Shown here piece by piece: positions 1 through 7,438 of a stretch of 45,334 nt of DNA. Position 1 is the stretch's first letter; each line of letters starts with the position of its first letter. A program made the translations under genes and the position numbers. The notes under the pieces were generated by a model. That model saw only the letters and a program-made list of their open reading frames with translations, made no database searches and had not been told where the DNA came from. The DNA comes from an uncultured Porphyromonadaceae bacterium (GTDB taxonomy: Bacteria; Bacteroidota; Bacteroidia; Bacteroidales; Muribaculaceae): assembly GCA_947175495.1 (NCBI GenBank), contig CAMWNB010000015.1, positions 1 to 45,334 on the forward strand, written 5' to 3'.

Positions 1-90
1 CGTGGCGGGTCACTTTGGGTGGGGGTTTGGTGCAGTATCAGGGGGTTATCAACAACTTTCTGGCCATTGTGAAGGGGCCCCCTCTCGGCA
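1..90. other. Left-edge sequence that does not continue miaB
   Basis: The miaB reading frame is recognisable back to base 91 (GRERSRP). Further left, the conserved tyrosine-threonine-arginine and radical-SAM cysteines are absent, and the frame meets TGA at 70-72. Bases 1-81 are G-rich on this strand and encode nothing I recognise. The join coincides with a perfect palindrome. The segment may be the edge of a mobile element, a rearrangement or an assembly chimera; the sequence alone cannot decide. Confidence 0.6.
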
Positions 91-119
91 GGGCGCGAGC
101 GCTCGCGCCCTGCCGAGAG
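82..119. repeat. 38-bp perfect palindrome at the miaB breakpoint
   Basis: Bases 82-100 are the exact reverse complement of 101-119, with no loop. The central 20 bp (91-110) are natural miaB coding for GRERSRP. The outer left arm copies the right arm in reverse and does not fit miaB. This is the pattern expected of a fold-back joint. Confidence 0.85.
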
Positions 120-912
120 CATCCTGCGCGAGGTGGCCGACCTGCGCTCGCGAGGCTTCAAGGAAGTGACGCTGCTGGGCCAGAACGTCAACAGCTACAG
201 CTACGCGCCCGACGAAGGAGGCGAAACCATCGGCTTCGACCGCCTGCTGGCCATGGTAGCCGAAAGCGCGCCCGACATGCGCGTGCGCTTCACCACCTCC
301 CACCCCAAGGACATGAGCGACGCCACGATAGCCGCCATGGCCTCCCACCCCAACATCTGCCGCCATGTGCACCTGCCCGTGCAGAGCGGCAGCGACGCCG
401 TGCTGAAGGCCATGAACCGCAAGTACACCCGCGAATGGTATCTCGGACGCATAGCCGCCATCCGCGAGGCCATGCCCGACTGCTCCATCACCACCGACCT
501 CTTCACAGGCTTCCACGGCGAGACGGAGGACGACTTCGAACAGACGCTCGAACTGATGCGCACCGTCGGCTTCGACTCGGCGTTCATGTTCAAATATTCC
601 GAGCGCCCCGGCACCCTGGCCGCGCGCACGATGCCCGACAATGTGCCGGAAGAGGTGAAAATCGACCGCCTCAACCGCATGATAGCGCTCCAGAACGAGC
701 TCAGCGCAGCGAGCAACCGCCGCGACGTGGGCAAGGAGTTCGACGTGCTGGTGGAGGGTGCGAGCAAGCGCAGCGCCGAGATGCGCGTGGGCCGCACAGG
801 CCAGAACAAGACATGCGTTTTTCCGCGCGGGGCGTTCCGCAATGGCGACACCGTAAGGGTGCGCGTCACCGACGCCACCTCCGCGACCCTCATATGCGAA
901 CTATGCGAATAG
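91..912 (+). CDS. miaB: MiaB, tRNA 2-methylthio-N6-isopentenyladenosine synthase, 3' part only
   Basis: About 273 C-terminal residues of MiaB are present, against a usual 440-460. MiaB is the radical-SAM methylthiotransferase that adds a methylthio group to position 37 of tRNAs reading UNN codons. The visible part starts at GRERSRP, which normally follows the CxxxCxxC cluster by a few residues. It continues through the LLGQNVNSY motif, the HLPVQSGSD motif and the DLFTGFHGETEDDF region, and ends with a TRAM-like RNA-binding tail (about 780-870, VGRTGQNK). The N-terminal UPF0004 domain and the SAM cysteines are missing because the sequence breaks off at base 90. An internal GTG at 133 could be mistaken for a start. 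The stop overlaps the start of the next gene, so the two are probably translated together. Confidence 0.93.
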   Translation, partial: GRERSRPAESILREVADLRSRGFKEVTLLGQNVNSYSYAPDEGGETIGFDRLLAMVAESAPDMRVRFTTSHPKDMSDATIAAMASHPNICRHVHLPVQSGSDAVLKAMNRKYTREWYLGRIAAIREAMPDCSITTDLFTGFHGETEDDFEQTLELMRTVGFDSAFMFKYSERPGTLAARTMPDNVPEEVKIDRLNRMIALQNELSAASNRRDVGKEFDVLVEGASKRSAEMRVGRTGQNKTCVFPRGAFRNGDTVRVRVTDATSATLICELCE

Positions 913-1904
913 GCAACCTCGACCTTGGCGAACGCCCCGTGGCCCTGGCGCCGATGGAGGACGTGACGGACGCTTCGTTCCGGCTGATATGCAAGGAACT
1001 GGGCGCCGACATGACCTACTCTGAATTCGTGTCGGCCGACGCGCTCATCCGCAACATCGCCGCCACCACGCGCAAGCTGGAGATACACCCCGAGGAGCGG
1101 CCCACGGCCATACAGATCTACGGCCGCGACGTCGACTCGATGGTGGAGGCCGCGAAGATTGTGGAACAGGCCCGTCCCGACATCATCGACATCAACTTCG
1201 GCTGCCCCGTGAAAAAGGTGGCCGGCAAGGGAGCCGGCGCAGGCATGCTGCGCGACATCCCCAAAATGCTTGAAATCACACGCGCCGTTGTGCGCGCCGT
1301 CAGCCTGCCCGTAACGTTGAAGACGCGTCTGGGTTGGGACCACGACCACCGCATCATCGTCGAACTGGCCGAGCAGCTGCAGGACTGCGGCATCGCAGCC
1401 CTGACCGTGCACGGGCGCACGCGCTCGCAGATGTACACCGGCACTGCCGACTGGGAGATGATAGCACGCGTGAAAGAGAACCCGAGACTGCACATTCCGC
1501 TGATAGGCAACGGCGACATCTGCACGGGCGACGACGCCGTGCGCGCCTTCCGCCACTACGGCGTGGACGGCATCATGGTGGGACGCGCGTCGATAGGCGC
1601 GCCATGGGTGTTCCGCGACATCCGCCGCGCGCTGGCCGCCGACGCCGGCGACACCGTGCCACCGGAACTGACGGTGGCCGAGAAGATGGCCTGTCTGCGG
1701 CGCCAGATAGCCGAAAGCATCGACCGCATCGACGAGTACCGCGGCATCCTGCACATACGCCGCCACCTGGCAGCGTCGCACCTGTTCAAAGGCATCCCCG
1801 ACTTCCGGGCCACGCGCATAGCCATGCTCCAGGCTCCCACGCCCGCCGAGCTCGACGACGTGCTGCGCCGCGCCGAAGAAATGGTAAGAAACGCAAAACT
1901 ATAA
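903..1904 (+). CDS. dusB: tRNA-dihydrouridine synthase, DusB type
   Basis: This 333-residue flavoenzyme reduces specific uridines in the tRNA D-loop to dihydrouridine. It has the TIM-barrel Dus signature: APMEDVTD near residue 16, the catalytic cysteine in FGCPVKK (Cys101), LKTRLGW, the HGRTRSQMY motif that binds tRNA and FMN, GNGDI, and the C-terminal VGRASIGAPW. Length fits DusB. The ATG at 903 gives the typical beginning MRIGNLDLG. An ATG at 894 would add three residues and is possible. Either start overlaps the end of miaB by 10-19 bases, so two tRNA-modification genes appear coupled. Subfamily assignment rests on overall similarity, so other Dus classes cannot be fully excluded. Confidence 0.93.
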   Translation: MRIGNLDLGERPVALAPMEDVTDASFRLICKELGADMTYSEFVSADALIRNIAATTRKLEIHPEERPTAIQIYGRDVDSMVEAAKIVEQARPDIIDINFGCPVKKVAGKGAGAGMLRDIPKMLEITRAVVRAVSLPVTLKTRLGWDHDHRIIVELAEQLQDCGIAALTVHGRTRSQMYTGTADWEMIARVKENPRLHIPLIGNGDICTGDDAVRAFRHYGVDGIMVGRASIGAPWVFRDIRRALAADAGDTVPPELTVAEKMACLRRQIAESIDRIDEYRGILHIRRHLAASHLFKGIPDFRATRIAMLQAPTPAELDDVLRRAEEMVRNAKL

Positions 1905-1912
1905 ATAAACAT

Positions 1913-2707
1913 ATGAAACTCAAAAACATCTCTCTTCTGATGGTTGCGCTCGCGGCCGCCGTGGTGGCATGCTCGAGCACAGAAAGTACCCTCTCGAGCC
2001 GCCACATGAGCGCCGGACAGTTCTCGACGGTAGTGGTCAGCGGCTCGCTCCCCGTGGAGCTGCGCCAGGTGCCCGACTCGGCAGGGCAAGTCGTTGTGAC
2101 TGCCAGCGACCGGGCCATGGCCGACGTGCGCGTGGTCAACTCCGGCGGCACACTCGCCATAAGCTATGAATCGAAGCCCGGAATGCAGGGCTACAGCCGC
2201 GAGGTAAAGCGCGTGGTGGCCTACTGCGGCCGCGAAATCGGACAGCTGCGCCTCACCGGCAGCGGAATGCTCAGCGCCAAGAGCCTGCGCACGGCGTCGG
2301 ACCTAACCGTGGTGCTGACAGGCAGCGGCATGATAAACCTCAACGACGCCGTGTGCGCCAACTTCGCCGGCAGCCTCACCGGCAGCGGAATGCTCAACAT
2401 CAATGGGCTTAAAGCCCGCAACGTGAGCGTCTCCGGCACCGGCAGCGGAATGCTCAACGCCAAGGACGTGGACGCCTCCTCCTTCAACTGCACCGAAAGC
2501 GGCAGCGGCATGATCAACACGAGCGGCACTGCCACAAAAGCCTCGCTGGCTCTGCGCGGCAGCGGCATGGTCAACGCCAAAGAACTGCGCACGCAGAGTG
2601 TGAGCGTGTCGTGCAGCGGCAGCGGCATGGTCAACTACGACCCCTCGGCCACCGGCGTGAAAGTGGTTTCCGGCCGCCCGAACGGCAAAGGCACAGTAAC
2701 CCGATAA
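1913..2707 (+). CDS. DUF2807 (GIN domain) lipoprotein with GSGM repeats
   Basis: This 264-residue protein starts 8 bp after dusB. A hydrophobic signal ends in a lipobox-like VVACSS with Cys22, so it is probably lipidated and surface- or periplasm-facing. The rest matches the auto-transporter-adhesin 'head GIN' family (DUF2807), a right-handed beta-helix of unknown function common in Bacteroidetes. From base 2258 the motif GSGM (GSGML, GSGMI or GSGMV) recurs seven times, almost exactly every 20 residues, where relatives commonly carry GSGD or GSGN. Each copy probably forms one turn of the helix. The next gene belongs to the same family and probably acts with it. The role is unknown; adhesion or envelope sensing are guesses. 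Confidence 0.85.
   Translation: MKLKNISLLMVALAAAVVACSSTESTLSSRHMSAGQFSTVVVSGSLPVELRQVPDSAGQVVVTASDRAMADVRVVNSGGTLAISYESKPGMQGYSREVKRVVAYCGREIGQLRLTGSGMLSAKSLRTASDLTVVLTGSGMINLNDAVCANFAGSLTGSGMLNINGLKARNVSVSGTGSGMLNAKDVDASSFNCTESGSGMINTSGTATKASLALRGSGMVNAKELRTQSVSVSCSGSGMVNYDPSATGVKVVSGRPNGKGTVTR
2258..2629 (+). repeat. Seven in-frame GSGM repeats, period about 60 bp
   Basis: GGCAGCGG(A/C)ATG begins at 2258, 2321, 2381, 2441, 2501, 2558 and 2618. Spacings are 63, 60, 60, 60, 57 and 60 bp, always whole codons. The glycine-serine-glycine-methionine core is invariant while the intervening ~16 residues vary. This indicates structural rungs rather than a recent tandem duplication. Confidence 0.9.
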
Positions 2708-2719
2708 CAGAACATCTTT

Positions 2720-3439
2720 ATGAAAAAAATATTCATGGCGGCCATCGCCGCCGCATGCACTCTGGCCGCCGCGGCGCAGACCAAAGACTACACGCTCCGG
2801 CTCGAGGATTTCGACGAGCTGCGCGTGGTCGACGGCATCAACGTGGAGGTGAGCTGCTCGGAGGATTCGGCAGGCATGGTCACGTTCACATGCGCACCCG
2901 CGCTGGCCGACGTGCTGATGTTTGAAAGCGGCAAAGGACGGCTGAAGGTGCAGGTGGCCATCGGAGAGGACGGCCCGCGCACAGGACTGCCCACCGTGCA
3001 TGCCTACTGCTCGACGCTCACCCGCGTGGAAAACTCCGGCGACAGCATCGTGGCCGTAAGCCTGACGGGCCCGCAGACGCAGTTCAAGGCTCGGGTCATC
3101 GGCAACGGCACCATCGTCGCCGACGGCATTTACACCAACGCCGCCGAAGGACGCATCAGCACCGGCCACGGCCACATCGTGATGCGCGGCAAAGCCGCGC
3201 GGGTGAAGCTCAGCAACATCGGCACCGGACCCATCGAGGCCGGCGCACTGACGGCCAAAGAGGTGAAATGCTGGGTGCTCGGCACCGGCGACATCGACTG
3301 CAACGCATCCGAGAGCCTCAACATAGTGGGCGCCGGAAGCGGCACCGTCTACTACACAGGCTCCCCCAAGACACTCACCAACCGCTCCATCGGCGTAAAG
3401 GCCGTGCAAGTGGGCGAACCGACCGATACCGAAGAATAG
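2720..3439 (+). CDS. Secreted DUF2807 (GIN domain) protein
   Basis: This 239-residue protein has a typical signal peptide (MKK, hydrophobic stretch, cleavage near AAAQT) and no lipobox cysteine. The body matches DUF2807. It has the early phenylalanine-aspartate-valine-type strand, a VVDGINVEVS segment, and the classical family ending with GTGDIDC, GAGSGTVYYTGSPK and a short acidic tail. It lies 12 bp after the GSGM lipoprotein and 4 bp before the flippase, so all three probably share a transcript. Unlike its neighbour it lacks the repeated GSGM motif. The pair may form a surface complex with one member anchored in the membrane; no enzymatic residues are evident. Confidence 0.85.
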   Translation: MKKIFMAAIAAACTLAAAAQTKDYTLRLEDFDELRVVDGINVEVSCSEDSAGMVTFTCAPALADVLMFESGKGRLKVQVAIGEDGPRTGLPTVHAYCSTLTRVENSGDSIVAVSLTGPQTQFKARVIGNGTIVADGIYTNAAEGRISTGHGHIVMRGKAARVKLSNIGTGPIEAGALTAKEVKCWVLGTGDIDCNASESLNIVGAGSGTVYYTGSPKTLTNRSIGVKAVQVGEPTDTEE

Positions 3440-3443
3440 GCAT

Positions 3444-4922
3444 TTGGAAAAGTCGCTGAAACACCGCACGGCCGGCACGCTGAAATGGAACACCGTCGAC
3501 CGCCTGGCCACGCAGCTGCTCTACGCCGTGACGGGCGTAGTGCTGGCGCGCGTGCTCTCGCAGGAGGACTTCGGCCTGGTGGGTGCCGTGCTCGTGTTCC
3601 AGGCATTCGCCTCGCTGCTCGTCGACAGCGGCTTCTTCTCGGCTCTGGTGCAGCGCAAACACCCGACACAGCTCGACTATAGCTCGGTGCTGTGGTTCAA
3701 CATAGCCATGGGCGTAGTCCTGTACGCCGTTGCGTGGGCGTGCGCGCCGCTGATAGCCGACTGCTTCGGCGGCGACGGGCGCCTGGTGCCGCTGACACGC
3801 GTGATGTTCCTGTCGGTGCCGCTCAACGCCACGGCCACGGTGCAGTGCTGCCGTCTGGTCAAGCGCATGGACGTGAAAATGGTGGCCGTAGCCAACTCGC
3901 TCGGTCTTATCGCAGGAGCCGTAGCCGGCATATCGCTGGCGCTCGCAGGCGCCGGAGCCTGGGCCATCGTGTGGCAGACGCTCACCCTTGCAGCCGTCAA
4001 GAGCGCCACACTGTGGACCACGGAGCGCTGGCGCCCGTCGATGGCATTCTCGATGCGCGCCCTGCGCAGCTACATGGGCGTGGGCACGCGCGTGCTGCTG
4101 ACATCGTTTCTCAACACCGTGTTTCAGAACATCTACTCCTTCTTCGTGGGCAACCGCGTGGGACTGGCCTCGCTCGGCTACTACACGCAGGGCGACAAAT
4201 GGAGCAAGATGGGCGTGCTCAGTATCAGCCAGGTGCTGACATCGTCGTTTCTGCCCACGCTGTCGGAAGTGCAGGACGACCCCGAACGCTTCCGCCGGCT
4301 GGTGGCACGCATCAACCGCTTCACAGCCTACATGCTGTTTCCGGGCACGCTGGGCCTTGCCGCCATGGCCACGCCGATATTCCACACGCTGTTCGGCACC
4401 AAGTGGGACGCGTCGATAGTGCTGTTCCAGATGCTGCTCGTGCGCGGCGTGTTCACCGTGCTCAACGCACAGTACAGCAACTATGTGCTGTCGCTGGGCC
4501 ATGCCCGCGACGTGGTGTGGCTCGAGGTGCTGCGCGACGGCACGGCGCTCGTGGCGCTCGCCGCCACGCTGCCCGTGATAGCGCTATCCACGCCGGCCGA
4601 CCCCGTGCTCGGACTGCGCTACATGCTGTGGGGTCAGATCGGAGCCACGGCGCTGACGTGGGTGGTCTCGGCTGCGGTGGCCGCGCGGCGCGTGGGCGCC
4701 ACGATGTGGAGCTTCGTCACCGACCTCGCACCCTACGCGGCACTCACGCTGCTCATCGTGCCGGTGATGCTGCTGTGCGGCAGCCTCACCGACTCTCCCC
4801 TGGCCGCATGCGTCGTGGAAGGCGCCGTAGGCGTGGGCCTTTACATGGGCGCCAACCGCGTGGCCGGATCTAAGATTCAAGAGGAAATGATTGGCTATTT
4901 CACAGGAAAAAACAAACTCTGA
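3444..4922 (+). CDS. Polysaccharide flippase / lipopolysaccharide exporter, Wzx-like
   Basis: This 492-residue polytopic membrane protein has about 12-14 hydrophobic segments. The family beginning (SLKHRTAGTLKWNTVDRLATQ) and the motif VLARVLSQEDFGLVGA mark the MOP-superfamily polysaccharide exporters (RfbX/Wzx/TuaB-like), which flip lipid-linked glycans across the inner membrane. The start is a TTG at 3444, only four bases after the previous stop. No ATG lies in this frame before conserved sequence, so TTG is the best start. No glycosyltransferases are adjacent on this strand, so its substrate is unknown. It sits between cell-surface GIN proteins and fmt, probably in one transcript. Confidence 0.85.
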   Translation: MEKSLKHRTAGTLKWNTVDRLATQLLYAVTGVVLARVLSQEDFGLVGAVLVFQAFASLLVDSGFFSALVQRKHPTQLDYSSVLWFNIAMGVVLYAVAWACAPLIADCFGGDGRLVPLTRVMFLSVPLNATATVQCCRLVKRMDVKMVAVANSLGLIAGAVAGISLALAGAGAWAIVWQTLTLAAVKSATLWTTERWRPSMAFSMRALRSYMGVGTRVLLTSFLNTVFQNIYSFFVGNRVGLASLGYYTQGDKWSKMGVLSISQVLTSSFLPTLSEVQDDPERFRRLVARINRFTAYMLFPGTLGLAAMATPIFHTLFGTKWDASIVLFQMLLVRGVFTVLNAQYSNYVLSLGHARDVVWLEVLRDGTALVALAATLPVIALSTPADPVLGLRYMLWGQIGATALTWVVSAAVAARRVGATMWSFVTDLAPYAALTLLIVPVMLLCGSLTDSPLAACVVEGAVGVGLYMGANRVAGSKIQEEMIGYFTGKNKL

Positions 4923-4925
4923 ATT

Positions 4926-5918
4926 ATGAAGAAAGAAGATTTAAGAATAGTGTTTCTGGGCACGCCGGAATTCGCCGTCGAAAGCCTCGACCGCATCGTG
5001 CGCGAGGGCTACAACGTGGTGGGCGTCGTCACTATGCCCGACAAGATAGCCGGCCGCGGCCACAAGATGATACAGTCGGCCGTCAAACAGTATGCCGTCG
5101 ACCACGGCCTGCACCTCATGCAGCCCGAAAAGCTTAAAGCACCCGAATTTGTCGACGAGCTGCGCGGCCTCAACGCCAACCTCTTCGTGGTCATCGCCTT
5201 CCGCATGCTGCCCGAAGTGGTGTGGGCCATGCCCGAGCTGGGCACATTCAACCTGCACGCCTCGCTGCTGCCCCGCTACCGCGGCGCCGCGCCCATCAAC
5301 CGAGCCGTGATGAACGGCGACACCGAGACCGGCGTCACCACCTTCTTCCTCAAGCGCGACATCGACACAGGCGACGTGCTGCGCCAGGAGCGCATCGACA
5401 TCGGCCCCGACGAGAACGCCGGCAGCGTGCACGACCGCCTCATGGCCCTGGGCGCCGAAGTGACGCTCGACACCATTGCCCACATCGTGGCCGGCGACCT
5501 CAAGCCCGTGCCCCAGGACCAGCTCCTGCAGGGCGAGGAACCCACAGCCGCTCCCAAGATATTCAAGGAAACGTGCCTGATGGACTGGACCCGCACCGCC
5601 GCCGAGCTGCACAACCATGTGCGCGGCCTGTCGCCCTACCCCGCGGCATGGACCGTGCTGCGCCCCGCCGATGGCGGCGACGACACGGAACTGATGGTGT
5701 TTGAGACACGACTCACCGACGAGACCACGCAGCTGCCCGCAGGCACGCTCCTGCCCGACACCCGGCGCATGGCAGCAGCCACCGCCGACGGCCGCGTGCT
5801 GGAACTCGTGAGCGTGCGGGCCGCAGGACGCAAGCGCATGAGCGGCGCCGACTTCCTGCGCGGCGCGCGCCTCTCCCCCGGAGCGTCATTCATCGCGCCT
5901 GCCCCCGCCGAAGCATAA
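4926..5918 (+). CDS. fmt: Methionyl-tRNA formyltransferase
   Basis: The product, 330 residues, is the normal family size. It transfers a formyl group from 10-formyl-tetrahydrofolate to initiator Met-tRNA in the cytoplasm. Visible features are the FLGTPEFAV beginning, the catalytic Asn109 and His111 in FNLHASLLP, the SLLPRYRGAAP signature (113-123), Asp147 in DIDTGD as the third catalytic residue, and a C-terminal tRNA-binding domain with LSPYPAAWT. It starts 4 bp after the flippase stop and is the last gene of the packed plus-strand group that begins with miaB. Confidence 0.97.
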   Translation: MKKEDLRIVFLGTPEFAVESLDRIVREGYNVVGVVTMPDKIAGRGHKMIQSAVKQYAVDHGLHLMQPEKLKAPEFVDELRGLNANLFVVIAFRMLPEVVWAMPELGTFNLHASLLPRYRGAAPINRAVMNGDTETGVTTFFLKRDIDTGDVLRQERIDIGPDENAGSVHDRLMALGAEVTLDTIAHIVAGDLKPVPQDQLLQGEEPTAAPKIFKETCLMDWTRTAAELHNHVRGLSPYPAAWTVLRPADGGDDTELMVFETRLTDETTQLPAGTLLPDTRRMAAATADGRVLELVSVRAAGRKRMSGADFLRGARLSPGASFIAPAPAEA

Positions 5919-6121
5919 GCCCCCTGCACAGACTGCCGCATACGCGCTAAAAATTATTAAAAAGGGGCGCGGCGAGGGATTTTTGGCAGCCCGGGCGCGG
6001 AAATGTCGCGCATTATAGCTAACTTTACGCCACGATGCGCGCCCGCCGCACCGTGGCGAACTTTATACCTCATTGATATGTTTAAACATAAATCGTTTTA
6101 AACTATCAAACCCTTAGAGCT
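5919..6121. other. Intergenic region with hairpin and promoter-like AACTTTA repeats
   Basis: No gene is seen in these 203 bases. An imperfect-loop hairpin has arms CGCCACG (6028-6034) and CGTGGCG (6052-6058). It is flanked on both sides by the same heptamer AACTTTA (6021-6027 and 6059-6065), and the left copy, TAACTTTA, is one base from the TAnnTTTG box. The region probably holds the promoter of the following genes, but the exact box is uncertain. Confidence 0.4.
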
Positions 6122-6391
6122 ATGAACGAATACGACTATAACAATAAGCCCGCAGAAGAACACGACTCGCGCCGCGAAACCTCCGGCACAGGCACTCCGG
6201 CAGTGATGCGCAACATCTTCGGCATCATCATGATCATCGTCTATGTGGGCATGGGTGTGCTCCTGCTCATCAACTACTTCCGCTGGGAAGGCGACTGGGC
6301 CTGGACCCGCTATGTCGTCGGCATCATGCTGATCATCTACGGCGTATGGCGCGCCTACCGCCAGGTAAAAGGAATCGACTCCTCGCTCTGA
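6122..6391 (+). CDS. Small two-helix membrane protein
   Basis: This 89-residue protein has a charged N-terminus (about 1-28) and two clear hydrophobic helices: NIFGIIMIIVYVGMGVLLLI (about 31-50) and YVVGIMLIIYGVWRAY (about 64-80). A short WEGDW turn lies between them and a basic tail follows. I do not recognise a named family. Similar small membrane proteins precede the phosphate-binding-like lipoprotein in other Bacteroidetes, where they accompany TonB/ExbD-type genes, but no such genes are here. It is separated by 2 bp from the next gene and is almost surely co-translated with it. Confidence 0.8.
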   Translation: MNEYDYNNKPAEEHDSRRETSGTGTPAVMRNIFGIIMIIVYVGMGVLLLINYFRWEGDWAWTRYVVGIMLIIYGVWRAYRQVKGIDSSL

Positions 6392-6393
6392 AC

Positions 6394-7389
6394 ATGAAAA
6401 AGACACTCCGCACCATTCTTCCGGCCGTCTGCGCCCTCTTGCTGAGCGCAGGCGCAACCTCGTGTCTCAAATACGAGAAAAAAGCCAACTCCTCGACCAC
6501 AGGCACAACCACGATGGTGTGCGACGCATCGTTCCAAAACATCATGCAGCAGGAAGTGGACGTGTTCGAATACCAGTATCCCGACGCACACATCCTGACA
6601 CGCTACGAACCGCAGAGCGTGGCTCTCGACTCTCTGATGAGCCTCAACACCAAGACCATCGTCATAGCACGCGACCTCACCGACCAGGAAAAGCGCGTGC
6701 TCCGCAGCAAGAAGAAATCAGTGAAGTCGGCCAAGATAGCCGTCGACGCCGTAGCCCTCATCGTCAATAAAGACAACCCCATCGAAATGCTCACCGTGGG
6801 CGAAGTGGCCGATATCCTCAGCGGCAGTTCCCGCCGGTGGAACGACCTCGAACCCAGCAAACTCGGCGAGATAGCCGTCATCTTCGACGACAAAGGCTCC
6901 AGCCTCGTGAGCTACATGCGCGACTCGCTGCTCAACGGCGGCGAACTCGGCCCCAACGTCTACGCCCAGGGCAGCGTGCCAAAAGTGTTCGACGCCGTAA
7001 AGCAGAACCGCAACGCCATCGGCGTGCTCGGCGTCAGCTGGATCACCAGCGACATGAGCGGCGCCGACATCGACCCCGACTCGCTGGCCGTAGAGATGCT
7101 CAGCGACTCCCCCGTCATAGGAGCCACACTCACCGACGACATCAAGGTGCTGAAAATACGCCGCAACGACGAGGTGACGGCCTACAAACCTTACCAACAG
7201 AACATATTCGACGGCACATATCCGCTGTTCCGCCAGATATACATGATCACAACCGGAGTCAGCGGAAGCCTCGCAAGCGGATTCTACAGCTTCGTCACCG
7301 GAGAGACCGGTCAGAAAATCATCATGAAGACGGGCATCCTGCCCGCACGCACGCGCATCCAGGTGGTGCAGCTCGGCGAAGACGAGTAA
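6394..7389 (+). CDS. PstS-like periplasmic-binding lipoprotein
   Basis: This 331-residue protein has a lipoprotein signal (basic start, hydrophobic core, GATSCLKYE with lipid-accepting Cys27 or nearby). The body matches the PBP-like family that includes phosphate-binding PstS: AVDAVALIVNKDNP (about 126-139), LTVGEVADILSG, DDKGSSLVSYMRDSLL, a late QNRNAIGVLGVSWIT segment, and YPLFRQIYMIT. The SGSS-type phosphate loop of true PstS is not evident. No Pst permease or ATPase gene is nearby, so a role outside classical phosphate import is likely. The ATG at 6394 is the first that gives a proper signal peptide. Confidence 0.8.
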   Translation: MKKTLRTILPAVCALLLSAGATSCLKYEKKANSSTTGTTTMVCDASFQNIMQQEVDVFEYQYPDAHILTRYEPQSVALDSLMSLNTKTIVIARDLTDQEKRVLRSKKKSVKSAKIAVDAVALIVNKDNPIEMLTVGEVADILSGSSRRWNDLEPSKLGEIAVIFDDKGSSLVSYMRDSLLNGGELGPNVYAQGSVPKVFDAVKQNRNAIGVLGVSWITSDMSGADIDPDSLAVEMLSDSPVIGATLTDDIKVLKIRRNDEVTAYKPYQQNIFDGTYPLFRQIYMITTGVSGSLASGFYSFVTGETGQKIIMKTGILPARTRIQVVQLGEDE

Positions 7390-7438
7390 GTGCACGAGTG
7401 CAAATATAGTAACAAATCAAATAAACCATCACCGAAAG

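Noticed and set aside
1-81. Left edge as an identified insertion sequence end
   Set aside because: GGGTCACTTT is loosely reminiscent of some IS termini, but no transposase and no defined inverted repeat can be seen in so short a stretch.
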